From Bacillota bacterium (GTDB lineage: Bacteria > Bacillota > Clostridia > Lachnospirales > Cellulosilyticaceae), in the NCBI GenBank assembly GCA_023415525.1, contig JAEZKI010000093.1, positions 1-7,399 on the forward strand: a DNA stretch of 7,399 bases, read 5' to 3'. A program made the position numbers and the translations under genes. The notes beneath the pieces are model-generated. The model did no database searches and was not told the DNA's origin. It saw only the letters and a program-made list of their open reading frames with translations. This document shows positions 1 through 5,304 of this stretch, piece by piece (position 1 is the first letter of the stretch; every line of letters begins with the position of its first letter).

Positions 1-130
1 CTACTGAATCTGTTAAAGCTGTGGAAGCCAAATAGAGGGCTCCTGCTAAGGCCACTGCCAAAACAACCAAAAAAGTACGCATCTTTTTTTCTGTAATAGA
101 TTTTATCAAATACTTTAATATAATTTGCAT
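1..130 (-). CDS. Putative FtsX/MacB-type ABC transporter permease, N-terminal fragment (runs off left edge)
   Basis: This is an open frame on the minus strand that starts with ATG at 130 and is still open at the window edge, giving 43 complete codons. It begins MQIILKYLIKSITEKKMRTF, a short amphipathic, basic segment. A long hydrophobic helix follows (about residues 19-40), and the visible part ends in ALTDSV. A basic N-terminus followed by one membrane helix leading into an extracellular region resembles the start of FtsX/MacB-type permeases (DUF214 class), which have an extracytoplasmic domain after the first helix. The start lies 17 bases after the stop of the hexosaminidase gene, so it is probably the next gene of that operon. 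An AGAAAGAG stretch sits nine bases before the ATG. A closer AGAAGG is only one base away and too near to serve it. A second Met at codon 17 is an alternative start. The family call rests on a short fragment. Confidence 0.6.
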   Translation of the reverse strand, partial: MQIILKYLIKSITEKKMRTFLVVLAVALAGALYLASTALTDSV

Positions 131-147
131 GCCTTCTTACTCTTTCT

Positions 148-1446
148 CTAATTTATTATTCCAATCTTATACTTCCAAGCCAGAACCCGACTAACTGCTT
201 GGTCTATGGTTTCAATCTCTAGTTCACCCCTTTGAACAGCCTCTCGTACAGCCTCATAACCCCCTTTTAAATCTGAAATAATGAGTAGGTCATTGCCTGC
301 CTTTAGAGCCAAAACAGCTGGATGGCTATCTTTTACATATAAATTTATGGCTTCCATGGCTAAATCATCGGTCATAATAACTCCAGTAAAACCTAATTCT
401 TCTCTTAAAAGCTTATGTACCTTTGGAGAAAGGGAAGCAGGGTAATCCTTATCCATGGCTTCTACAATATTGTGAGAGACTAAAATACTCTCTACGCCTT
501 CCTCTATTCCCATCTTAAAAGGAATCAAATCAACTTCTCTAAAGCTTCTAATATCTCTTGTATCTCGTACAATATCTGTATGGGTATCTCCATTTTCACC
601 ATAGCCCGGGAAATGTTTAAGGGTACTGGCAAGCTTCAGCTTCTGTACAGCCTTTATAACTGTAATCACATATTCAGCAGTCTCTAGGGCTTGTTTACCG
701 AAAGTTCTTCCATACATATAAGCAGTAGGCTCTGTGGTTACATCTGCCACAGGGGCTAGATTAAGTTGTATCCCCAGCTCCTTTAGCAGCTTCCCCTTAG
801 TTAAAGTATCCTCTTCTACAGCTTTTAACCCACCTAGCTTATCTAATTCTTGAGGTGACTTAAAGGGCTGATCTGCTAATAAAGGATTATTGCTAATTCG
901 AACCACGCTTCCACCTTCCTCATCTACAGCCATCAGCATAGGCAGCGTGCTAGCTTCTTGATAACCTTTAATCGTCTGTATAACTTCTTCTTTTGTCTTA
1001 TCCTTAAAGTCCCTTCCAAAAAGTATATAACCCCCTGGCTTCAGACTCTTAATTTGCTCAATGGCTCCTACATCTGGACATCTCGCCAAAAACAGCTGGC
1101 CTATCTTTTCTTCTAAACTTAAACTTAGCATTTTTTCTTTTGCTTTTTCTTCATAAGACCCATATACCGTCTCCAATTGCTTTTTTCCCTCTATAGGTTG
1201 TTCTTGACCTTTTTTCTTTGTTTCCTTTTTCAAACTCTTTGTAGTATCTTCTGTATTCTTCAAAGCCTCAGTAAGCTTTTCTACAAGTTGCTTCTGACTG
1301 GCCTCTAAAGCAGCTACTTTTATTTTATTATCCTTGGAGAACTCTTGAAATTGAAAGAGGGAGTAACCTATACTGCCCATAGCCAATAGACACAAACTAA
1401 TAGATATGTACTTCTTCCATTTCCCTTTAGGCTTATTGACTCCCAT
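148..1446 (-). CDS. nagZ: Membrane-anchored glycoside hydrolase family 3 beta-N-acetylhexosaminidase (NagZ-like)
   Basis: The 432-residue product is predicted to remove terminal beta-N-acetylglucosamine from muropeptides or related glycans outside the membrane. Residues 1-12 are basic and residues 13-32 form one hydrophobic helix without an obvious cleavage site, so it is probably a signal anchor. Residues about 44-105 are a charged, Lys/Glu-rich linker with coiled-coil character. The GH3 barrel fills about 106-430. Visible hallmarks are DEEGG at 175-179 with Arg183, KHFPGYG at 277-283, the Asp-X-His dyad D287-T-H289 used as general acid/base in NagZ enzymes, and IMTDDLAM at 357-364, where D360 should be the nucleophile. 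The enzyme therefore looks intact. It has only the N-terminal GH3 domain, without the second domain of Bacillus NagZ. The ATG is preceded by AGGGGG at about seven bases. It sits 49 bases after the DUF4097 gene, and no terminator is visible between them. Substrate and biological role are inferred. Confidence 0.92.
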   Translation of the reverse strand: MGVNKPKGKWKKYISISLCLLAMGSIGYSLFQFQEFSKDNKIKVAALEASQKQLVEKLTEALKNTEDTTKSLKKETKKKGQEQPIEGKKQLETVYGSYEEKAKEKMLSLSLEEKIGQLFLARCPDVGAIEQIKSLKPGGYILFGRDFKDKTKEEVIQTIKGYQEASTLPMLMAVDEEGGSVVRISNNPLLADQPFKSPQELDKLGGLKAVEEDTLTKGKLLKELGIQLNLAPVADVTTEPTAYMYGRTFGKQALETAEYVITVIKAVQKLKLASTLKHFPGYGENGDTHTDIVRDTRDIRSFREVDLIPFKMGIEEGVESILVSHNIVEAMDKDYPASLSPKVHKLLREELGFTGVIMTDDLAMEAINLYVKDSHPAVLALKAGNDLLIISDLKGGYEAVREAVQRGELEIETIDQAVSRVLAWKYKIGIIN

Positions 1447-1495
1447 CTACTTTCCCCCTTCATCCTTCTCATTTTTGGAACTACTTTTCTCTCCG

Positions 1496-2461
1496 TTACT
1501 CTCTATCCACTGAAATATGACCTGATACTGTTTCTATATCTATTTGATATTCTGGATTATTCCCTACTTCAGCCTGGGCTTCTTTCTTGCCCTTTCCTGT
1601 ATAATGATAATCTATATTCCCCTTTATCTTACCTGAAACACTTTTTCCTTTAATTTCACAACTCACTTCTTCATCCAAACTCACTTCTATCTGCCCTGAT
1701 ACGGTAGAAAGGTCAGCGTCACCTTCTAATGCTTTGTAGGCTACCTCAATATTTCCTGAAACGCTTCCTATATTTCCCATCCCAGTTAATGCTTCTACCT
1801 CTATACTTCCCGAAACATTTTCTAAACTATATTTCTCTGTTAGAGCTTCTTTGATATAAATGGAACCAGAAACACTTTCACATTTTAAGCTTTTAGTATC
1901 TACTAACTCATTGAACTCCAAAAATCCCGAAACTTGCTCTGTTTTCAGTTTATCTAGCTTTATGGGTGTATTCATTTGAATGTATCCTGAAATCGTCTTT
2001 AAGTATAAATCCTCCTTGTAGCTTGCAGGTATTCCTATATAAATGGAATGCTTAGCCATATTCACACCAATAGGCAACCATTTTTTAATTGTTGGTCCTT
2101 TAATAGATAGTTGATTCCCTGTTTGCTTCATTTCAAAAAAATCATTTTCTGCTATTTGCCTACTGGTCGTTTCAATAACTTGTATTTCATCTCCTTCAAT
2201 AACCTCTACAACAATATCTGCATTCATAAACTCTACACTTATTTCATCTATGTCTTTAATTTCCCTCTGTTCCCTTTTTTCTTGTGCTCCCTCGCCTGTT
2301 CTTACAAAATCATCTGTATTTTCAAAGATTCCTGCTTGTACAGTTCCTTCACTAAAGCTTATTGCTCCACTTGCAATACCCTTAAAGAAAAATATTAGGG
2401 CAATAAGTACACCTACTAAAATAACGAGTTCAATAATCTGCAATACCCTTATCTTTCTCAT
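1496..2461 (-). CDS. DUF4097-type beta-ladder protein with N-terminal membrane anchor
   Basis: The 321-residue product has a single hydrophobic helix at about residues 5-27, then an acidic linker, then an extracytoplasmic region rich in beta strands. That region carries eight copies of a Ser-Gly motif of the form (V/I)SGxI, with the Ser at residues 158, 178, 198, 217, 235, 255, 276 and 313. The first seven are 18-21 residues apart. This is the hallmark of DUF4097/putative adhesin domains, which are thought to fold as a right-handed beta ladder. No enzymatic residues are recognised. The start overlaps the regulatory signals of the preceding gene: only three bases separate the TAG at 2465-2467 from this ATG, and a GGGGGA ribosome binding site lies within the end of that gene, so translation is probably coupled. 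DUF4097 genes commonly follow HAAS/DUF1700 genes, as here. The molecular function is unknown in most cases. Confidence 0.85.
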   Translation of the reverse strand: MRKIRVLQIIELVILVGVLIALIFFFKGIASGAISFSEGTVQAGIFENTDDFVRTGEGAQEKREQREIKDIDEISVEFMNADIVVEVIEGDEIQVIETTSRQIAENDFFEMKQTGNQLSIKGPTIKKWLPIGVNMAKHSIYIGIPASYKEDLYLKTISGYIQMNTPIKLDKLKTEQVSGFLEFNELVDTKSLKCESVSGSIYIKEALTEKYSLENVSGSIEVEALTGMGNIGSVSGNIEVAYKALEGDADLSTVSGQIEVSLDEEVSCEIKGKSVSGKIKGNIDYHYTGKGKKEAQAEVGNNPEYQIDIETVSGHISVDRE

Positions 2462-2464
2462 TCT

Positions 2465-3127
2465 CTATTCCCCCATGTTATTCATACTAAAAACTAAATC
2501 CACAATCTTCTGTACAACTATTGCTATAATAAAAAGAATCCATGAAATCCCCCAAATATCAAAGGAAAAGCTTACTATTAGATAAAGAGCAACTGTCCCC
2601 GTCCAGATAATGGAATGAACCGTATCTCTCACTTCTTTTCTCTTTTTTGCATCGAATTTTTGAATGGAAGCTGCTGCGCTTTGCATCCTACCATTTTCCT
2701 CCAATGGATTTTGAACTATAAATTGATAAATAAGTAAACAGGTGGGAATCGTTGCAAGGACTAAAAAGCTAATGAAAGTTAACTTATTATCTAAACCCAA
2801 TAAACTCTTGCCACCAATCAAAACAATAAAACTTATGACATATAAGGTAAAACTACAGCTTGTAATAAGTGCAGCTCTTTGCTTATCAAGTTGCTTATTC
2901 TCTGTTTCTCTAGGGTTTTCCCTTAATTCACTAATCAAAGCATCTACATTCCCTATACCCGTAATCGCCTTATGATAAGCTTCTTCTGGTGAATCTCCTT
3001 CATTTATCAAATCCTTATACTTCTCAATAAGGTTTCCGATTAATTCTTCCTTTGCTTGAAACATCTTTCTGGTATTAGGTGCTTCTTCAAATAAAGCTTC
3101 CACTGCCATTCTAATTTTACCTTCCAT
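2465..3127 (-). CDS. HAAS/DUF1700-type (permease-prefix-like) integral membrane protein
   Basis: The 220-residue product has a cytoplasmic helical N-terminus (about residues 1-75). It contains the pattern LIGNLIEKYKDLINEGDSPE followed by EAYHKAITGIGNVDALISEL, typical of the HAAS/DUF1700 or permease-prefix signalling module (family knowledge). Four predicted membrane helices follow at about 85-106, 115-138, 171-189 and 191-213. The central loop between helices 2 and 3 is basic (KKRKEVR). A GGGAGG ribosome binding site eight bases upstream fixes the start. In Firmicutes such proteins usually sit beside a PadR-family repressor and a DUF4097 gene and are thought to transmit envelope or drug stress. 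Here the DUF4097 gene follows three bases later, but no PadR gene is seen in the window. It is the first gene after a strong promoter with repeat elements. No enzymatic function can be read from the sequence. Confidence 0.8.
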   Translation of the reverse strand: MEGKIRMAVEALFEEAPNTRKMFQAKEELIGNLIEKYKDLINEGDSPEEAYHKAITGIGNVDALISELRENPRETENKQLDKQRAALITSCSFTLYVISFIVLIGGKSLLGLDNKLTFISFLVLATIPTCLLIYQFIVQNPLEENGRMQSAAASIQKFDAKKRKEVRDTVHSIIWTGTVALYLIVSFSFDIWGISWILFIIAIVVQKIVDLVFSMNNMGE

Positions 3128-3236
3128 CTATAAAGCCTCCCTTACACTTTGTTTTTCGTTTTAAGCTTCTCTCCATCCTTTTGTTGCTTTTATGTTTCTT
3201 CTCATTGCTTATATAATTATTAGTTATATTAATAAT

Positions 3237-3296
3237 ATATATACCTCATGTGATGAAGTATTATCTATATTTCATATATTACTCATATATACCTCA
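3237..3296. repeat. Pair of 12-bp direct repeats ATATATACCTCA
   Basis: Identical 12-base copies occur at 3237-3248 and 3285-3296, with starts 48 bases apart. The second copy includes the left arm of the inverted repeat over the -35 box. The first lies about 20-30 bases downstream of the predicted transcription start. The arrangement fits a main operator plus an auxiliary one. The A/T-rich half of each copy lowers its information content. Confidence 0.4.
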
Positions 3297-3304
3297 CCTG
3301 TCAA
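3276..3304 (-). promoter_or_regulatory. Sigma-A-type promoter for the HAAS/DUF4097/hexosaminidase/permease operon
   Basis: On the minus strand TTGACA (3304-3299) is a perfect -35 box. A 17-base spacer follows, then TAATAT (3281-3276), matching four of six bases of the -10 consensus. Transcription would begin near 3269, giving a leader of about 140 bases before the ATG at 3127. It is the best promoter match found in the window. Confidence 0.6.
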
Positions 3305-3311
3305 GGTATAT
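3287..3311. repeat. 25-bp inverted repeat overlapping the -35 box, candidate operator
   Basis: ATATACCT at 3287-3294 and AGGTATAT at 3304-3311 are perfect 8-base inverted arms with a 9-base spacer. The TTGACA box (3299-3304) lies inside the element, so a protein bound here should affect transcription initiation. The half-site recurs at 3239-3246. The cognate regulator is not identified. Given the operon content, a PadR- or GntR-type repressor encoded elsewhere is possible, but this is inference. Confidence 0.45.
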
Positions 3312-3315
3312 TGTG

Positions 3316-3342
3316 AAAAAAATATTTTTTTAAAATATTTTT
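3316..3342 (-). terminator. Possible A/T-only intrinsic terminator after the membrane protein gene
   Basis: On the minus strand, AAAAATATTT (3342-3333), a five-base loop and AAATATTTTT (3327-3318) form a perfect 10-bp hairpin ending in a run of seven T (3322-3316), five of them within the stem. It starts 31 bases after the TAA at 3374-3376. With no G-C pairs the stem is weak. The same stretch could instead act as an A-tract upstream of the next promoter. Confidence 0.35.
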
Positions 3343-3373
3343 ATTAACCTTACTCTTTTTTCTCTTTCTAAAC

Positions 3374-4027
3374 TTATCTCTTTCTTGCTTCCATCCTTTC
3401 ATTAATTACCATTAGTATTTCATGACAAAGAGGCATGAGTGCTAGCCCAAATTCTAGCTTGACCTCTTTATTTATTAATAGCCACCCTAGTTGCGCCATA
3501 CCTACTCCATAGCAAAAAATCCAGATGCCCATGCTTTTAAATCTTTTTTGGGGATTAGAGGAGGTTGTATCATCTCCATACACCATGAGTATAGGGATAA
3601 AAAAAACTTTATAAGAAAATAAAAAAAGAGGGACAAACCAACTTAAATGTGTTTGATAACCCTCTACTTTTTCTTTTCCTTTGTATCCTTTAACGGATGT
3701 CATGGCCTTCGGTGCTGCCCAATAGACCATTAAGCCTTCTGCTATATGTAATAAGCCTACTAAAAAGACAAATTGTCTATAAGGTATTACCAAACATTCT
3801 GCGGGTATTCCTACCCAAAGGCTTAATTGGTAAAGCCCATATAAACTAGGTACACTATAGGCTAAGCAGTACCACCTACTTTGTATCCTCCCTAATAAAA
3901 AGCTTATAGGTAGGAGCAAAAACAAACTAAAGGTAAGGAGCCACGGGCCCCCTACCTTATTCATCACAAAACTAATACTAATACCTATAAGACTTCCGAG
4001 AACCAGTGATTGGAGTTGTCTCTTCAT
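3374..4027 (-). CDS. Uncharacterised polytopic membrane protein, possibly MinJ-like membrane domain without PDZ
   Basis: The 217-residue product is very hydrophobic, with about six to seven predicted membrane helices (roughly 6-22, 26-46, 52-72, 84-104, 128-150, 165-187 and 190-207). One large basic cytoplasmic-type loop lies at about 105-127. Notable residues are LLHIAEGLMVYW at 92-103, a His-Glu pair at 202-203 near the C-terminus, and a basic tail. The LHxxEG pattern and terminal HE recall the membrane region of MinJ-like PDZ proteins found next to ctpA/ctpB in Firmicutes, but there is no PDZ domain here. That resemblance is from memory and uncertain. The start lies nine bases after the stop of the S41 protease gene, with a G-rich ribosome binding site (AGGGGG) overlapping that stop, so the two are almost certainly co-transcribed and perhaps functionally linked. 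No catalytic motif is recognised, and it could equally be an unrelated membrane protein. Confidence 0.75.
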   Translation of the reverse strand: MKRQLQSLVLGSLIGISISFVMNKVGGPWLLTFSLFLLLPISFLLGRIQSRWYCLAYSVPSLYGLYQLSLWVGIPAECLVIPYRQFVFLVGLLHIAEGLMVYWAAPKAMTSVKGYKGKEKVEGYQTHLSWFVPLFLFSYKVFFIPILMVYGDDTTSSNPQKRFKSMGIWIFCYGVGMAQLGWLLINKEVKLEFGLALMPLCHEILMVINERMEARKR

Positions 4028-4036
4028 CTCATCCCC

Positions 4037-5197
4037 CTATTTGACTTCCTTTTTTAAAACCTCAATAGCTTTCTGGAGTTGAGCATCTTCATGGTCTTCT
4101 AATTTGCCTTTTGTAAGGGCACTGGTACTTAAGCTTACTTTATAGTTTGGTTCAATCCCTATTCCCTGAATGCATACGCCACTTGGTGTAAAGTATTTAG
4201 CTGTAGTCAGTTTAAGAGCAGAACCATCCGTAAGTGGCACAATACTTTGAACAACCCCTTTGCCAAAGGTGGTTTCTCCCACAAGCTGGGCACGTTTATG
4301 ATCCTTGAGTGCACCTGAAAGGACCTCTGAAGCACTGGCACTATCTCCATTTACAAGGATAACAATAGGTATATCATTATACTTGCTATCTGCAAAAATC
4401 TCTTCTACTTTACCATTTTTATCTTTCGTTGAAACAATGAGTCCCTCTGGAATAAGTTCATCGACGATCTTGGTAGTTACCTGCAAAAGCCCTCCTGGGT
4501 TATTTCTAAGATCTAGTACCAAGCCTTTAGCTTTTTCTTTTTCTAAAGCTTCTAATTCTTTTATAAACTGATCATAGGTTAATTCCTCAAACTGTGTGAT
4601 TTTGATATAACCAATATTCTTTTCTAACATTCTAGAGGTTACTGAAGGATAAGTAATATTCTTTCTTGTAAGAACGAAATCATAAACCTTTTGTTCTGAA
4701 GGCCTATAAATACTTACATTAACCGTTGTATCTGGTGGTCCCTTAATAATTTTAGGCACATTTTCAAAGTCATCCCCTGTAATGGTCTGCCCATCGGCTT
4801 TGATAATTTTATCCTTAGGCAAAATGCCCACTTCCTTAGCAGGTGAGTTCTCAAATACCTCTGTTACCATAATGGTATTGTCTGTGGCATCTACTGTCAT
4901 TTGAACCCCAATCCCAGCATAGACTCCACTGGACTTTTCTTTAAAGCTGGCATACTCCTCTATGGTGTAGTAGTTGGTATAAATATCTCCTACTCCTGCT
5001 ACAAATCCCTTATAAATACCTTCTTGCATCTTTTCTTTGCTGATATCACCTACAAAATAATTGTTAATAACTGATTCTATCGCTAATAATTTTTTATCTA
5101 CATAATAGTACTTATCGACAAAGCCTACTCCTAGCAATACTATTGTTGACAATAAAAAACTTATAGCAGCACCTCGAAAAAAGCTATTTTTTTTCAT
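4037..5197 (-). CDS. C-terminal processing peptidase, S41 family (CtpA/CtpB type), catalytically intact
   Basis: The 386-residue membrane-anchored serine protease cleaves extracytoplasmic proteins using a Ser-Lys pair and a PDZ domain that recognises C-termini (family knowledge). Visible parts are an N-terminal signal anchor (about 10-26), a helical dimerisation segment (about 35-85), a PDZ domain (about 90-165, starting GVYAGIGVQM) and the S41 core. The core has DLRNNPGG at 229-236, the nucleophile S288 in DSASASE, general base K313 in FGKG and Q317, spaced 25 and 4 residues as in Prc and CtpB. A longer frame opens with ATG at 5215. That start is rejected because the strong AAGGAGG site at 5206-5212 lies inside its first codons and is ideally placed, eight bases away, for the ATG at 5195-5197. 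It follows a catalytically dead paralogue by about 107 bases and precedes a membrane protein gene by nine. Whether it is orthologous to CtpA or CtpB is undecided. Confidence 0.93.
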   Translation of the reverse strand: MKKNSFFRGAAISFLLSTIVLLGVGFVDKYYYVDKKLLAIESVINNYFVGDISKEKMQEGIYKGFVAGVGDIYTNYYTIEEYASFKEKSSGVYAGIGVQMTVDATDNTIMVTEVFENSPAKEVGILPKDKIIKADGQTITGDDFENVPKIIKGPPDTTVNVSIYRPSEQKVYDFVLTRKNITYPSVTSRMLEKNIGYIKITQFEELTYDQFIKELEALEKEKAKGLVLDLRNNPGGLLQVTTKIVDELIPEGLIVSTKDKNGKVEEIFADSKYNDIPIVILVNGDSASASEVLSGALKDHKRAQLVGETTFGKGVVQSIVPLTDGSALKLTTAKYFTPSGVCIQGIGIEPNYKVSLSTSALTKGKLEDHEDAQLQKAIEVLKKEVK

Positions 5198-5205
5198 CAA
5201 TGCTA

Positions 5206-5212
5206 CCTCCTT
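5206..5212 (-). promoter_or_regulatory. Ribosome binding site that fixes the S41 protease start
   Basis: A perfect AAGGAGG on the minus strand lies eight bases before the ATG at 5195-5197. It immediately follows the ATG at 5213-5215, which therefore has no ribosome binding site of its own at a usable distance. Confidence 0.8.
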
Positions 5213-5224
5213 CATAAATGTGTG

Positions 5225-5254
5225 ACTATATTTAGTGTACCTATGTTTTGATAA
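5225..5254 (-). promoter_or_regulatory. Possible promoter for the active S41 protease gene
   Basis: On the minus strand TTATCA (5254-5249, four of six consensus bases) and TATAGT (5230-5225, five of six) are 18 bases apart. Transcription would start near 5218, just upstream of the AAGGAGG site at 5206-5212. This would let the active protease be expressed without its pseudoprotease partner. The match is moderate in an A/T-rich stretch. Confidence 0.35.
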
Positions 5255-5304
5255 TCCTATCCTTATTATTTTTTTCCTTTATATCCTAAAAACAAAGAAT
5301 GCTT

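Larger units (their letters stand above)
3128..3373. other. Intergenic regulatory region, no protein gene
   Basis: These 246 bases separate the 217-residue membrane protein gene from the HAAS/DUF1700 operon and are extremely A/T-rich. Read on the minus strand they contain, in order: an all-A/T hairpin just after the upstream gene, an inverted repeat overlapping a consensus TTGACA box, a -10-like box, a second copy of the 12-base element TGAGGTATATAT, an A/T-rich leader of about 140 bases, and the GGGAGG ribosome binding site of the next gene. A 14-codon reading frame in the leader has no ribosome binding site and is not called. Confidence 0.75.

Noticed and set aside
2111..2585. Overlapping plus-strand reading frames opposite the HAAS and DUF4097 genes
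   Set aside because: They lie antisense to well-supported minus-strand genes. Their translations are low-complexity Ile/Phe/Cys/Ser-rich, and they show no recognisable domain.
3164..3208. 14-codon minus-strand reading frame (MRRNIKATKGWREA) in the leader of the HAAS operon
   Set aside because: No ribosome binding site precedes it, it is very short, and its composition just follows the A/G-rich leader.
3200..3345. A/T-rich repeats as a replication origin or CRISPR-like array
   Set aside because: There are only two copies of a 12-base element, no DnaA-box cluster, no regular repeat-spacer pattern, and no associated genes.
5195..5215. Upstream ATG at 5215 as the start of the active S41 protease
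   Set aside because: The AAGGAGG ribosome binding site lies within its first codons and is ideally spaced for the ATG at 5195-5197 instead.
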